From assembly GCA_020638695.1 (NCBI GenBank), contig JACKIB010000026.1:13846-77845 (forward strand): DNA of 64,000 nt. The letters run 5' to 3'. The DNA is from Planctomycetota bacterium (GTDB lineage Bacteria; Planctomycetota; UBA1135; UBA2386). A model generated the notes under the pieces. The model was given only the letters and a program-made list of their open reading frames with translations. It searched no databases and was not told the DNA's origin. The position numbers and the translations under genes were made by a program. Of this stretch, positions 23,613 through 32,418 are shown one piece after another (positions within the stretch are counted from its first letter, which is position 1; every line of letters begins with the position of its first letter).

Positions 23613-26045
23613 TCATTCGGTCAGGGCCAGCGCCAGCAAGGCCATCGCCGTTCCGTACGGTTTGCCGGTCTGCTGGAAGTCGACCCACGTACCGTCGATC
23701 TCGGCGGTTGCCAGGAGTTCCGCGCGCACCGCGGCGAGCACCTGCTTGCCGACCTCGCCTCCGGCAGCGCGTGCCGCTGCGGCGGCGTGATAGTAGGCGA
23801 ACGTGTAGAAGTAGCAGGAGTAGTTGTCCGGTGTCGACCACGAAGCGTCGATCTTCTTCGCCCGCCGCAGCCCGCTGTGGTGCTGCAGGAAAGTGCTGAG
23901 CGCGGTGTTCAGGTCGTCCTTGTCGACCCTGCCGCAGGCCCACAGGGCTTGTTCGCACACCGGACCCCGGGCGATCGACTGGGCTGGCCGGCGGAAATTG
24001 AGCGGCACCGGGAACGTGTAGGTGTACGCACCCGCCGCCATGCGCATGCGCATCAGGGCGTCGACCCCGCGCTCCATCCGCTTCGCGTCGATCGGGAAAC
24101 CACCGGCCTTCGCCGCGGCGAGCATCAGCAATGCCGGGCCAGTGTTCACGCTGTGCGTGCGACCGAGCGTGGTCGTCGGCCAACCGCCGAACCCACCGCG
24201 CCACCCGGTCCCGAACTGGCGGCTGTAGCTCCAGCCGCCGTTGGGGCACTGGGCCTTCTCGACGAGATCGATCGCCCGGGTGACCAACGCCTTGGCGCGA
24301 TCGTCGCGCATCCGCCCGAAGCGAGTGAGCGCGTAGTCGAGCAGGTAGGTGGTCCCGAAGGTGTTCGCTTCCTCGGGCAGTGCATCGCGCATTTCGCGTT
24401 CGATCCACGCGGCGGCGCGCGTCGTCGCGCCGTCGACTCGCGCGCGCCGCTCCGCGGCGCAGTGCGGCAGGCTGACTTCGAGCGCCTTCGCGGCGAGTGC
24501 GGTGATTGCCGCACGGTACATGCCCGCCTCCGACGGCCAGCTGCCATCGGCTCGCTGGGCGGCGAGCAGGAAATCGAGCGCCGGTCCGCGGGCTGCGTCG
24601 ATGCTGCGCAGGGCGAGCTCGGTCGAACGGGCTGCTTCGGGTAGCGGCGGCGGCAGTTGGCGGAGCGGCTCGGCCGCTTCGATGCGATCCGGCCAGGCGA
24701 GGCGAACCGCCGCCTTCACCGCCCACGGGCTGGTCTTGTGCCGCTCGTGGAGTTCCATCAGGGTGGCGGTGCCTCGCGTCCCCTGCCCGGCGGCGATCTC
24801 CACACAACCCAGCCAATAGCGCGCTTCGGCGTCGCGCGTGGTCGGCGGAGATTGCCCGGCGACCGCGTCGAGGATCTTGCGAGCCGTGTCGAACGCGCCG
24901 GAGTGCATCGCCGCCAGGCCTTGATCGATCCGCTCTGGGCTTCGCTCGGGGATCTTCACCGCACGACCGGCGCGCCGCAGGCTGTGTCGGAGGAATGCGA
25001 GGACCAGCCGAGGGTCGAAGGTGCCGATGTTCTCGAGGCTCGACACCAGCTCGCCGGACGGGGTCGAAACGCACAGCGCGAGCGCCTTCAGCGAAGTGCT
25101 GCGCGTGCCGATCGGCGTCAGTGGATCCGGTCGGGCAGCGCGTCCTGCGGTGTATGCGGTGGGTGCGTACGCCAACCGCAGCGGCACGAACTCGCGGCGC
25201 ACCACGGCGATCACTTCCGGATCGCAGAACGCGATCGCCTGCAGCATCTGCTCCGCGGGGTCCTCCGCTTTGGCGTCGTAGGCGCCGCGCACACAGGTGA
25301 GGACCGGTTTGCCGGTGACGTTCGCCTGGCGGAAGGCGCCGCGCACGTCTCCGGTCCACGGCACCGTGCGCAACAAACGAGCGGGCAGCGCGTCGGCCAA
25401 CAACGCACCGGGGCGTGCGTTGGCATCGCGCAGCAGGATGCCGTGGTTGGCGCGTGCCCCGCTGCGCCAAGCTTCGACCAGCTCGGTCAGTTCGATCCGC
25501 ACTACACCGGCGCGTGCCGCCACCTGGGCGCTCGCCAGAGGTCGGGCGGAGAACGGCGGCTGGCGGTTCCAGCACACGGTCGACTCACGCCACGCCTGCT
25601 CGACCGGGTGCACCGCCAGGGTGATGGGGCGGCGCGGCGGCTTGGCGCCGAGCTTCATCGCCAGTCGAAGTTCGGCGTGGGCAATCCCGGACTGCTGCAA
25701 GCGCGCCGGTAGGGCGAACTGCAGAAGTGAGCGGTTCTTGTCGCCAAGTCCGACCGGGAGTTCGCGAAGGTGGCCGAATGGGCGGGCACCGAGGTACGAC
25801 AACAACGGCGCGTCAGCGGTCGGCAGCAGATCGATCGCAAAGCCGTCCTTGCCACGCACCGACAGAACCGGCGGTTGCGCGGTGGCGCTCTCCCTGCTGG
25901 CGAACGATACCCACCACTCGTCCGTGGACTGACCGGCGAGCGCCGTCCCGAGACACGCAGCGCAGCACACCGCGGCGATCCGCCGTCCCGTGGTGCGGCT
26001 ACCCCGCACGCTGCACCGGTTGGGTTGTGGGGCGGTGCCGCGCAT
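23613..26045 (-). CDS. Secreted multidomain protein: DNRLRE, thioredoxin-like and prenyltransferase/squalene-cyclase-like repeats
   Basis: The product is about 810 residues. It has a signal peptide (RIAAVCCAACLGTALAGQS). A region near residues 70-190 looks like a DNRLRE carbohydrate-binding-type domain (RSLLQFALP, WRESTVCWNRQPPF, ELVEAWRSGARANHGILLRD). A thioredoxin-like fold without a CxxC follows (AFRQANVTGKPVLTCVRGAY), then a TPR-like stretch. The C-terminal half has alpha/alpha-toroid repeats (LLAAQRADGSWPSEAGMYRA, CPNGGWSYSRQFG, GTWVDFQQTGKPYGTAMALL). The toroid is as in secreted planctomycete proteins, not a true cyclase: no DxDD is seen. The function is unknown. Confidence 0.75.
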   Translation of the reverse strand: MRGTAPQPNRCSVRGSRTTGRRIAAVCCAACLGTALAGQSTDEWWVSFASRESATAQPPVLSVRGKDGFAIDLLPTADAPLLSYLGARPFGHLRELPVGLGDKNRSLLQFALPARLQQSGIAHAELRLAMKLGAKPPRRPITLAVHPVEQAWRESTVCWNRQPPFSARPLASAQVAARAGVVRIELTELVEAWRSGARANHGILLRDANARPGALLADALPARLLRTVPWTGDVRGAFRQANVTGKPVLTCVRGAYDAKAEDPAEQMLQAIAFCDPEVIAVVRREFVPLRLAYAPTAYTAGRAARPDPLTPIGTRSTSLKALALCVSTPSGELVSSLENIGTFDPRLVLAFLRHSLRRAGRAVKIPERSPERIDQGLAAMHSGAFDTARKILDAVAGQSPPTTRDAEARYWLGCVEIAAGQGTRGTATLMELHERHKTSPWAVKAAVRLAWPDRIEAAEPLRQLPPPLPEAARSTELALRSIDAARGPALDFLLAAQRADGSWPSEAGMYRAAITALAAKALEVSLPHCAAERRARVDGATTRAAAWIEREMRDALPEEANTFGTTYLLDYALTRFGRMRDDRAKALVTRAIDLVEKAQCPNGGWSYSRQFGTGWRGGFGGWPTTTLGRTHSVNTGPALLMLAAAKAGGFPIDAKRMERGVDALMRMRMAAGAYTYTFPVPLNFRRPAQSIARGPVCEQALWACGRVDKDDLNTALSTFLQHHSGLRRAKKIDASWSTPDNYSCYFYTFAYYHAAAAARAAGGEVGKQVLAAVRAELLATAEIDGTWVDFQQTGKPYGTAMALLALALTE

Positions 26046-26387
26046 CAGGGTACGGACTTGGCCACTCGGACGGTAGCGGCTGGACGCGTGCGCGGTAGAG
26101 CAGGTCCACCACGCCCGAGCGAGCAGGGTCGGGCAGCCGACCGGGAACGCGGGCAGTCGGTGATTCCGGGGTGCGCAGGGGTGCAGCGCATCCGCCGCAG
26201 TGTAGCACCCACATGCGCTTGCCCGCTGCCCGGCACGACTGCTCCGGTCGCGCCTGGGGTTGGCAGGGCGACTCGGGCCGACGGTACATGCCAACGCGCG
26301 GTTCCTCGGCGCATCGTCGAACGCCAGCACCCGCCGCCCGACGGGAGCTCGGACAGGAGCTGACGGCGCTCGAACTGGTCCGGTCGA
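26046..26387. other. Intergenic region, no gene seen
   Basis: This stretch of 342 bases lies upstream of the 810-residue secreted protein and contains no frame with coding character. The start of that protein could lie a little further upstream, at an in-frame ATG preceding MRGTAP. Confidence 0.4.
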
Positions 26388-26569
26388 TCAGCCCGGACCA
26401 TGCATGACCGAGCTGCTGCGATCGTGCAAGGTCGCCGCTGGCCTCGTCGACCGTCAGGACCGGCTCCTCGACGGGGAGGCACCCCGCCTCCGGGGAGAAC
26501 CTGCCGTTCTCGTTGCCCGCGACGACCTCGCACGATCTCGCGACGCTGCTCATGGACAATCCGGGTTGG
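26388..26569 (-). repeat. Pal-B copy 3 (diverged)
   Basis: This 182-bp copy begins TCAGCCCGGACCATGCATGACC and ends CATGGACAATCCGGGTTGG; both terminal CTAG sequences are mutated. The central GGAGGC/GCCTCC stem is retained as GGGAGGCACCCCGCCTCC. Confidence 0.8.
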
Positions 26570-26639
26570 GCCCGGCCCAGGCTGCGGAGGTGTCGGTGCG
26601 CGGCAGGTCCCGTCCGCTCGCGCTCGCGCGCCGACCGGC

Positions 26640-27965
26640 CTACCGGTCCATGAGGCGGAACTCCTTCAGCTTCTCGACGCCTTGCTCGACGTACTCCACC
26701 ATCAGCGCCGGCGCGCGCCGCGGTGCGGGCGCCTTGGTCTGACCACTCGCTGCACGGGCTGCCTGTGCCTTTTGGTGCAGCTCGACGAACGAACTCACGA
26801 TGCGCAGCACGTCACTCGCCTGCGACACAGGCTCGCCGTTCACTCCCACCAGCACCGCGCCGTCGGGAATGCCGAGCTTCTTCAGCGAGTCGGGCAGCGT
26901 CGGCACCCGGATCCCGTAGCGCACCTTCCCGGTCTTGGTCTTGACCGATGCCCGCGGGAAGAAGCTGTCGACCATGCTGCGCTTGCCGACCTTGCCGATC
27001 TCGCGGAGGTCCTTGCTGGGGTACAGCTCCACCAGTCCGCTCGACACGTGGCGGATCGGCGGAAACAACTCGTAGTCGAGCGCGGTGAACCACTCGCGGA
27101 GGTCCGCGTCGCTGTCGTTGGCCTGGCGGACGCGCTTCTTGTTTCGATCGATCTCCGCCAGCAGGTCCACTGCCGCGCTGCGCACCGGCTTGGTGTCGGA
27201 GAGCAGCAACGCCGGCAGGCGATCCTTGATCTCGCCGAAGTACGCACGCCCCAGGTCGTGACGGATGCGCAGCACGTTGGCGAGGAACCACAACCCCTGC
27301 GCGCGGTCGCTCGCATCCTTGGCGTCGAGCAGCTGGAAGAACGGCAGCGGATTGAAGTTGTAGGTCGGGACGACCACGCCGTTGGTCGGGTCCTTCGGGT
27401 TCTGCGGTTGGCTCTTCGGCAGGTGCACGCGCAGGAACTCGAGGGCTCGAACCATCCCGTCTTCGCGGATCTCGCGCACCGGCTCGCCCGGCAGCATGGC
27501 GATCAGGTTCAGGATGTGTTGCGCGTTGTTGAAGTAGTACATCCCGTACGCGCACACCGAGCGGCGCAGGCGGGAGCTGTCTTCCATGAACACCTTGCCC
27601 AGCCAACCCTCGTTGCGCAGGCCCTTGGCCTTCACCCGTTCGAATGCGTCGGTCCAGGTCTTGAGGTTGCAGATTTCGCGCCCGAACGCGTCGCGGGTGA
27701 GTTGGTCGGGGCGCGCATCCTTGGCCAGACGCCGCATCTGCGTCAGCTCGTCGATCAACTCCTCGCAACTCGAGGGCACCTGGCCGACCAAGCCGCTGGG
27801 GGCACGGAACGGCTGCAGGTTGTCGTGGACACGGATGCCCGACTCGCGCTGCCAGTAGGTGTCGATCTGCGGAGACTGGGCGGCCAGCGGGCCGGCGAGC
27901 ACGACCGCGAGGACGGCGGTGACCGATGCGGGGTCGCCTGCGCGGCGGTTCTGGGGATTGCTCAT
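26640..27965 (-). CDS. Secreted protein of unknown function with C-terminal PDZ-like region
   Basis: The product is 441 residues. The signal peptide ends LAGPLAAQS. The bulk is helical (AQHILNLIAMLPGEPVREI, LWFLANVLRIRHDLGRAYF). The C-terminal 90 residues contain GIRVPTLPDSLKKLGIPDGAVLVGVNGEPVSQ, similar to a PDZ ligand groove, then a Pro/Ala-rich linker and EYVEQGVEKLKEFRL. No catalytic motif is seen. The start codon follows a GATACT -10 box by seven bases. Neighbours are a Pal-B repeat on each side. Confidence 0.68.
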   Translation of the reverse strand: MSNPQNRRAGDPASVTAVLAVVLAGPLAAQSPQIDTYWQRESGIRVHDNLQPFRAPSGLVGQVPSSCEELIDELTQMRRLAKDARPDQLTRDAFGREICNLKTWTDAFERVKAKGLRNEGWLGKVFMEDSSRLRRSVCAYGMYYFNNAQHILNLIAMLPGEPVREIREDGMVRALEFLRVHLPKSQPQNPKDPTNGVVVPTYNFNPLPFFQLLDAKDASDRAQGLWFLANVLRIRHDLGRAYFGEIKDRLPALLLSDTKPVRSAAVDLLAEIDRNKKRVRQANDSDADLREWFTALDYELFPPIRHVSSGLVELYPSKDLREIGKVGKRSMVDSFFPRASVKTKTGKVRYGIRVPTLPDSLKKLGIPDGAVLVGVNGEPVSQASDVLRIVSSFVELHQKAQAARAASGQTKAPAPRRAPALMVEYVEQGVEKLKEFRLMDR

Positions 27966-27972
27966 GGGTGCC

Positions 27973-27978
27973 AGTATC
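27973..27978 (-). promoter_or_regulatory. -10 box GATACT, seven bases before the start codon
   Basis: On the minus strand GATACT is followed by GGCACCC and ATG (27965). There is no Shine-Dalgarno sequence. The position suggests a leaderless mRNA. Confidence 0.4.
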
Positions 27979-27994
27979 GGGCGGCAGCGCGGCG

Positions 27995-28085
27995 GCCCGG
28001 ACTATTCATGGCCGAGCCGCCGCGATTGCGCAAGGTCGCCGCCGGGCTCGCGCCGAGGGGATGCGCCGCGGGATAGTCCCGGGCC
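27995..28085 (-). repeat. Short Pal-B form, 91 bp
   Basis: The left arm CCCGGACTATTCATGGCCGAG and the right end ATAGTCCCGGGCC form the usual Pal-B termini, but the central 90 bases are missing or replaced. Terminal CTAGs have decayed. Confidence 0.7.
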
Positions 28086-28094
28086 GATCCAGGG

Positions 28095-28703
28095 TCACGC
28101 GATCAGGTACAGCAGCGCCACCTGACCCAGTCCGATGATCACTCCGAGCACGCCGCCGAGGATCTCGATGGCGCGCAGTTCGCGCCGGGCCACCTGCAGG
28201 ACCAGGTCTTCGAGGGTGTGCACCGGAAACGCCGCCACCTTCGACTCCACCAGCTCGTGCACGTCGAGGTCCGACTCGAGCGCCTTCTCCAGCGAGGCGA
28301 ACAAGCGCTCCTTGTTGGCCATCACGCCCTTGAGCACGGAGCGACGCAGGTCTTGGATGCGGTCGTCCGTCAGGAACCCGCCGATCAGCGGGAGGCCCCG
28401 CAACTCGGCGATCTTCGGTGCCAGTCCGGTGTCGAGCGCATCCCCGACCAGCTTCTCCAGGTCGAGACGAGACAGCCCGCGGGCGATGTCGTCGTGGCGC
28501 AGCAGGTGAGTACCGACCACGTGGCCGATGCTCTTGGCGATGTCCGCCTGGCGTCGCGGGATCAGTCCCTGCAGTCGAAGCCCGAGGATCCGCACCGGCT
28601 TCACCGGGCGGAACAGCATCCTGACGGCGAGTCGGTTGGTGACGTAACCGATGACGCCGCCGACGGCGGGGATCGCGAGCCAAGTGGTCAGGGTGGGCTC
28701 CAT
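28095..28703 (-). CDS. DUF445 family membrane protein
   Basis: The product is 202 residues. An N-terminal membrane helix (TTWLAIPAVGGVIGYVTNRLAVRMLFRPVKPV) carries the DUF445 hallmark G-Y-x-T-N-x-L-A-V-x-M-L-F-x-P, followed by LQGLIPRRQADIAKSIGHVV, an amphipathic helical centre, and a C-terminal membrane helix with the LGGVLGVIIGLGQ motif. This is the short YheB-like form with an N-terminal and a C-terminal anchor. Its molecular function is unknown. It diverges from pyrK with the promoters back to back; the ATG follows a -10 box by nine bases. Confidence 0.9.
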   Translation of the reverse strand: MEPTLTTWLAIPAVGGVIGYVTNRLAVRMLFRPVKPVRILGLRLQGLIPRRQADIAKSIGHVVGTHLLRHDDIARGLSRLDLEKLVGDALDTGLAPKIAELRGLPLIGGFLTDDRIQDLRRSVLKGVMANKERLFASLEKALESDLDVHELVESKVAAFPVHTLEDLVLQVARRELRAIEILGGVLGVIIGLGQVALLYLIA

Positions 28704-28712
28704 GGCGCGGGG

Positions 28713-28741
28713 AGTATGGGCGATCGAACCGCGGTGCTCAA
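28713..28741 (-). promoter_or_regulatory. Promoter of the DUF445 gene, leaderless type
   Basis: On the minus strand TTGAGC (28741-28736), a 17-base spacer and CATACT (28718-28713) make a good housekeeping promoter. The ATG at 28703 begins only ten bases after the -10 box, so transcription and translation should start at nearly the same place. No Shine-Dalgarno sequence is present. Confidence 0.55.
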
Positions 28742-28785
28742 TCGACAGGAAAACGCCGACGCGGTGTGGTATGCCCTCTCGGCGG

Positions 28786-29592
28786 ATGCGAGACGATGCT
28801 CCCGAACGCCGGACCCGACTGCACCGCGTGGCGCGGGTCCGCCCGCTGTCCGGCGGCTGCTTCGCCCTGGAGGTCGAGGGCGCGCTCCCGGTCACCGGCG
28901 CGGGCCAGTTCTACATGCTGCGGACCGAGCACCGCTGGCCGGCCCTGCTACCGCGTCCGTTCTCGTTGTACTCGATGGGTGAAGGCGAGCGCGGCGGGTC
29001 CTTCCTGGTGAAGGCGGTCGGGCCGGGGACCGAAGCGCTGCAGGCCTGCCGGGCGGGGGATCGCGTGTGGGTCACCGGCCCGCTGGGGCGCCCCTTCCCC
29101 GACGACGTGTGCGACCCGGTGTGCATCGCGGGCGGGATCGGGGTCGCGCCGTTCCTGCTGCTCGCCCAGCAACAGCGGGAGCGTGGGCGCCCGCAGCCCC
29201 GGTTGTTGTTCGGCGGGCGCACCCAGGTGGCGCTGGCCGGGCTGCACGATTTTGCCGACCTGGCGCGGGTGTTCCCCTGCACCGACGACGGCAGCCACGG
29301 TTTTCGCGGACTGGTCACCGACCTGCTCGGCGACCTGCTGCAGCGCGGCGAGGTGACCGTTGCCGACACCGTGTTCTGCTGCGGCCCGGACCCGATGATG
29401 CACGCGGTGGCTGCCGCGTGTGCCGCGCGACAGATGAAGTGCTACCTCAGCCTGGAGACCTACATGGCATGTGGCTACGGGGTGTGCAACGGCTGCTCGG
29501 TGGCGGTGCGTGGCGAGCGCTTCCACGGTTGGCCCTATTCGAAGACGTGCATCGAAGGGCCGGTGTACTGCGCCGACGAGCTGGTTGGGTGA
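28786..29592 (+). CDS. pyrK: Dihydroorotate dehydrogenase electron transfer subunit-like flavoprotein PyrK
   Basis: The product is 268 residues. It has a ferredoxin-reductase FAD domain (GQFYMLRTE.., LLPRPFSLYSMGEG with the R-P-F-S-x-Y FAD motif), a NAD domain (CIAGGIGVAPFLLLAQQ, VFCCGPDPMMHAVA), and the PyrK [2Fe-2S] loop ETYMACGYGVCNGCSVAV with a further Cys in KTCIEGPVY. PyrK passes electrons from PyrD-B to NAD in pyrimidine synthesis; pyrD is not adjacent here. The start is ATG at 28786, or 28771; the former lies ten bases after a TATGCC box. The last codons (Leu-Val-Gly-stop) are inside a Pal-C repeat. Confidence 0.85.
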   Translation: MRDDAPERRTRLHRVARVRPLSGGCFALEVEGALPVTGAGQFYMLRTEHRWPALLPRPFSLYSMGEGERGGSFLVKAVGPGTEALQACRAGDRVWVTGPLGRPFPDDVCDPVCIAGGIGVAPFLLLAQQQRERGRPQPRLLFGGRTQVALAGLHDFADLARVFPCTDDGSHGFRGLVTDLLGDLLQRGEVTVADTVFCCGPDPMMHAVAAACAARQMKCYLSLETYMACGYGVCNGCSVAVRGERFHGWPYSKTCIEGPVYCADELVG

Positions 29593-29747
29593 GTCCGAAG
29601 TTCGTCACCGTGTCACCGGCCCTGCGGTCCGCTCGCGGCGCCGCAGCTGCTCGGCTTGTCCACCAAGTAGCCGTGTCGTCGCAGCTCCTCGCGAGCGAAT
29701 CGCGTGACTCGACGACTGATGCAACGAACTTCGGACACCGCCTCCAG
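29581..29747 (+). repeat. Pal-C copy overlapping the pyrK stop (array E)
   Basis: This diverged 167-bp Pal-C starts CTGGTTGGGTGAGTCCGAAG and ends AACTTCGGACACCGCCTCCAG. The first 12 bases encode the last residues and stop of pyrK. The central CCACCA loop remains but its stem is damaged (GCTTGT-CCACCA-AGTAGC). Confidence 0.8.
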
Positions 29748-29866
29748 GAGTCTGTGCCGCAGAATGACAACCCATGAGATCCGCGCCTTCACCGGCGTCC
29801 TCGCGCGGCGACCTGCGCCGAGACCCTCGGGCCTCCTCAACCATCCTTCCGTGGCGCAGTCTCCCT
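29744..29866 (+). repeat. Pal-A copy with deleted centre (array E)
   Basis: This 123-bp remnant starts CCAGGAGTCTGTGCCGCAG and ends CTTCCGTGGCGCAGTCTCC. About 45 bases including the CCACCA stem-loop are missing. It shares the CCAG junction with the preceding Pal-C and ends 20 bases before fabG. Confidence 0.75.
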
Positions 29867-29885
29867 GTGCTCGGGTGAGGCAGCG

Positions 29886-30647
29886 ATGCGAATCGACCTG
29901 AGCGGCCGCGTCGCGGTGGTCACCGGGGGCGCCCGGGGGATCGGTTCTCAGACCGTTCGGGCGTTGGCGGAATCCGGGGCCAAGGTCGTCGTGTGGGATC
30001 GCGATCCCGCCGGTGCGGCGCTGGCCCAGGAGCTCGGTGGGGTGTTCGCCGAAGTGGACGTCGCCGATCGCCCGGCGGTGGACGAAGCGGTGACGCGCAC
30101 GTTGGATGCATGTGGCTCGATCGACGTGTTGGTCAACAACGCCGGGATCGTGCGCGATGCGCAGTTGGTCAAGGTGGTCGATCGACAGGTGGTGGGCGGC
30201 ATGTCCGAGTCGGACTTCGACGCTGTGTGGTCGGTCAACGTCAAGGGCGTGTTCCACTGCACCCAGGCGGTGGTGCCGCACATGATCGAACGCGGCTTCG
30301 GTCGGGTGATCAACGTCAGCTCGATCGTCGGCGTCTACGGCAACTTCGGACAGACCAACTACGCGGCGTCGAAGTTCGCGGTGATCGGCATGACGAAAGT
30401 GTGGGCGCGCGAGCTCGCCAAGTACGGGATCACGGTGAACGTGGTGGCGCCGGGTTTCGTCGACACGGAGATGGCGCGAGGCGTGCCGGAGAAGCTGCTC
30501 CAGGAGCTGATCCGCCGGACTCCGATCGGACGACTCGGGGTGCCCGCGGAAGTCGCCGCGGTGTACGTGTTCCTCGCCGCCGAAGCCTCGGGCTTCGTCA
30601 ACGGTGCGGTGCTCGGCGTGGACGGCGGGATGGTGCTGGGGACCTGA
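29886..30647 (+). CDS. fabG: 3-oxoacyl-ACP reductase-like short-chain dehydrogenase
   Basis: The product is 253 residues, a classical SDR. It has the NAD(P) motif TGGARGIGSQ at about residues 14-23, DVADR, VNNAGI at 84-89, the catalytic Ser in INVSSIVGVYG, and Y-A-A-S-K in NYAASKFAVIGMTK. The C-terminus (GFVNGAVLGVDGGMVLGT) is FabG-like. FabG reduces 3-oxoacyl-ACP with NADPH in fatty-acid synthesis; substrate cannot be proved, as related SDRs act on other alcohols. A GAGG lies eight bases upstream of the ATG. The rather short loop after NNAG (RDAQLVKVVDRQVVGGM) is slightly longer than usual. Confidence 0.82.
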   Translation: MRIDLSGRVAVVTGGARGIGSQTVRALAESGAKVVVWDRDPAGAALAQELGGVFAEVDVADRPAVDEAVTRTLDACGSIDVLVNNAGIVRDAQLVKVVDRQVVGGMSESDFDAVWSVNVKGVFHCTQAVVPHMIERGFGRVINVSSIVGVYGNFGQTNYAASKFAVIGMTKVWARELAKYGITVNVVAPGFVDTEMARGVPEKLLQELIRRTPIGRLGVPAEVAAVYVFLAAEASGFVNGAVLGVDGGMVLGT

Positions 30648-30668
30648 TCCCCGGCCCGTCGACCCGCG

Positions 30669-30884
30669 CTACTCCCGCTCCGGCTCCTCGAAGATCAAAT
30701 CGAGGTCGGTGCAGGCGTTCCACAGCATGACCATCGCCTGCCGCGCGTTCATCAGGGCGCACGGGGGGAGGTCGTCGCGGGCGGACAGTGCCTGCAAGCG
30801 ACGGTAGAGGTCGAGCAACTCCCGCTCGTCCGCGGTCATCGGGTGACCGAGCAGGTCGCGCTGGTTGGACTCCGGCATGGTCAT
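30669..30884 (-). CDS. Small acidic protein of unknown function
   Basis: The product is 71 residues, highly charged and helical (TADERELLDLYRRLQALSARDD, LMNARQAMVMLWNACTDLDLIFEEPERE). No signal or membrane segment is present. It begins 9 bases after the stop of the phenylacetate-CoA-ligase-like gene, with GAGG upstream of two ATGs (30884 and 30878). It is probably cotranscribed with that gene. No family is recognised. Confidence 0.6.
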   Translation of the reverse strand: MTMPESNQRDLLGHPMTADERELLDLYRRLQALSARDDLPPCALMNARQAMVMLWNACTDLDLIFEEPERE

Positions 30885-30893
30885 GGCCTCGAT

Positions 30894-32240
30894 CTACTGG
30901 TTGCGAAGGTCCTGCAAGCGCTTGGCCTTCAACTCGAACCGCGGCAACTGACCCTCGGCGGCGCGCTCGACGTTGAAGCGCAGGCCCTCGTGGTTGTCGG
31001 CGAGGTCGGTGCCGACCCGGGACTGTAGACCGGCCCAGTCGGCGTCGGGGAAACCCGGGCGCAGCTCGATCTGCACCGTGATCTCGTCGCGGATGTTGTC
31101 GACACGTGTCAGCACGATCTGGAACTCCTCGATCTCGGGGTGCTCGCGCAGGATGGCTTCGACGGCGCGCGGATACACGTTGGTGCCGCGGATCAACTTC
31201 ATGTCGTCCACCCGCCCCAGGATCCCGCCCTCGTAGAGATCGCCGGTGCGCCCGCACGAGCAGTGGGTGTGGGGGACCTTCATCACCAGGTCCTTGGTGC
31301 GGTAGCGGATCAACGGGATGAACCCCCGACCGAACGACGTCACCACGCGTTCGCCGCGTTGCCCGTAGTCGCACGGTTCGCCGGTCTCCGGATCGAGCAC
31401 TTCTTCGATGAAGTGGTCTTCGATGATGTGCGTCCCGCCCGGCTGCTTGTCGCACTCGAAGATCATGATGGTGCCGATCTCGGTCATCCCGGCGGTGTCG
31501 CCACACTTGGCGCCCCACATCTCCTCGATCAACCGCTTGGTCGCCGGAATGCTGCCGGCCGGCTCGCCCGACACGATCACGCGCCGCACCTTGCCGTCGC
31601 GCTTGACGTCGATGCCCATGTGCTCGGCGACCTGCGCCATGCGCAGTGCATAGGTCGGGGTTGCACAGACCACGGTGGCTTCCATCTCCACCAACTGCTT
31701 CACGCGACCCTCGGTCGTCATGTTGCCCGACGGCAACACCAGGCAGCCGATCTTCTCAGCGCAGTAGTGTGCGCCCCAGAAGCCGATGAACGAGCCGTAG
31801 GAGAACGCGAAGAACACGGTGTCCGTGGGCCGCACGCCGAACCCCCAGAACCCGTAGCACCACTGCTCACCGATCCACGACCAGTCCTTGCGCGAGTCGA
31901 GCACGCGCAGCGGCTGCCGCCCGCTGGTGCCCGAGGTCAGGTGGTAGCGGATCGCTTCGTTGCGCGGACGCGTCACCAAGTCGCCGAACAGCGGCTTGTC
32001 GGCCTGGTTGTCCATCCAGTCCTCGCGCGTCATGAACGGCAACCGCCGGATGTCGTCGAGGGTCTGGATGCTCTCCGGCCGCACGCCGGCGGCTTCGTAC
32101 ATCCGACGGTGGAACGGGCTCGTCTGCCACGCCCGCGCGACACAGCGCTGGAGCTTGGCCAGCTGCAAGGCGCGCAGCTGCTCCTTGGGGAGAGTCTCGT
32201 TCTTCGGGTTCCAGTAGGGGGGCCAGTTGACCAAGGTCAC
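30894..32240 (-). CDS. paaK: Phenylacetate-CoA ligase-like adenylate-forming enzyme
   Basis: The product is 448 residues. It has the AMP-binding motif HLTSGTSGRQPLRVLDS, FAFSYGSFIGFWGAHYCAEKIGC, SGEPAGSIPATKRLIEEMWGAKCGDTAGMTEIG, the YRTKDLV motif, and the C-terminal PaaK domain with RVDDMKLIRGTNVYPRAVE. PaaK-type ligases activate aryl or related acids as CoA esters through acyl-AMP. The real substrate is unknown and no other paa gene is nearby. The start is GTG at 32240, four bases after AGGAG; the upstream frame is not homologous. Confidence 0.82.
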   Translation of the reverse strand: MTLVNWPPYWNPKNETLPKEQLRALQLAKLQRCVARAWQTSPFHRRMYEAAGVRPESIQTLDDIRRLPFMTREDWMDNQADKPLFGDLVTRPRNEAIRYHLTSGTSGRQPLRVLDSRKDWSWIGEQWCYGFWGFGVRPTDTVFFAFSYGSFIGFWGAHYCAEKIGCLVLPSGNMTTEGRVKQLVEMEATVVCATPTYALRMAQVAEHMGIDVKRDGKVRRVIVSGEPAGSIPATKRLIEEMWGAKCGDTAGMTEIGTIMIFECDKQPGGTHIIEDHFIEEVLDPETGEPCDYGQRGERVVTSFGRGFIPLIRYRTKDLVMKVPHTHCSCGRTGDLYEGGILGRVDDMKLIRGTNVYPRAVEAILREHPEIEEFQIVLTRVDNIRDEITVQIELRPGFPDADWAGLQSRVGTDLADNHEGLRFNVERAAEGQLPRFELKAKRLQDLRNQ

Positions 32241-32347
32241 AACACTCCTCGGCGAGACGGGGATACCGCGGCGACGGCAACGACGACGAACATAGCGGAG
32301 CAGCGACCACAAATCCCGCACCGGAGGTACGTCGAGCGATTCCACCT

Positions 32348-32374
32348 CAAGCGGGCAGCGTGGTGGCCCATCAT
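32348..32374 (+). promoter_or_regulatory. Putative sigma-28 promoter of motAB
   Basis: TCAA (32348-32351), 15 bases and GCCCATCA (32367-32374) match six of eight -10 positions of the sigma-28 consensus TAAA-N15-GCCGATAA. It lies 45 bases upstream of motA. Motor genes are usual sigma-28 targets. Confidence 0.42.
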
Positions 32375-32418
32375 CCCTTGGAGCTTTCCGGAGCGGGTAT
32401 CAGGGCTGGGGCAGGCGC

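Noticed and set aside
21425..23899. 824-codon open frame on the plus strand opposite the ABC-F gene
   Set aside because: It is antisense to an intact, clearly homologous ATPase and has the Arg/Gln/Leu/Val composition of GC-rich shadow frames.
23613..26045. True squalene-hopene cyclase
   Set aside because: Toroid repeats are present, but the DxDD motif and QW-motif series are missing and the protein is secreted with DNRLRE- and thioredoxin-like parts.
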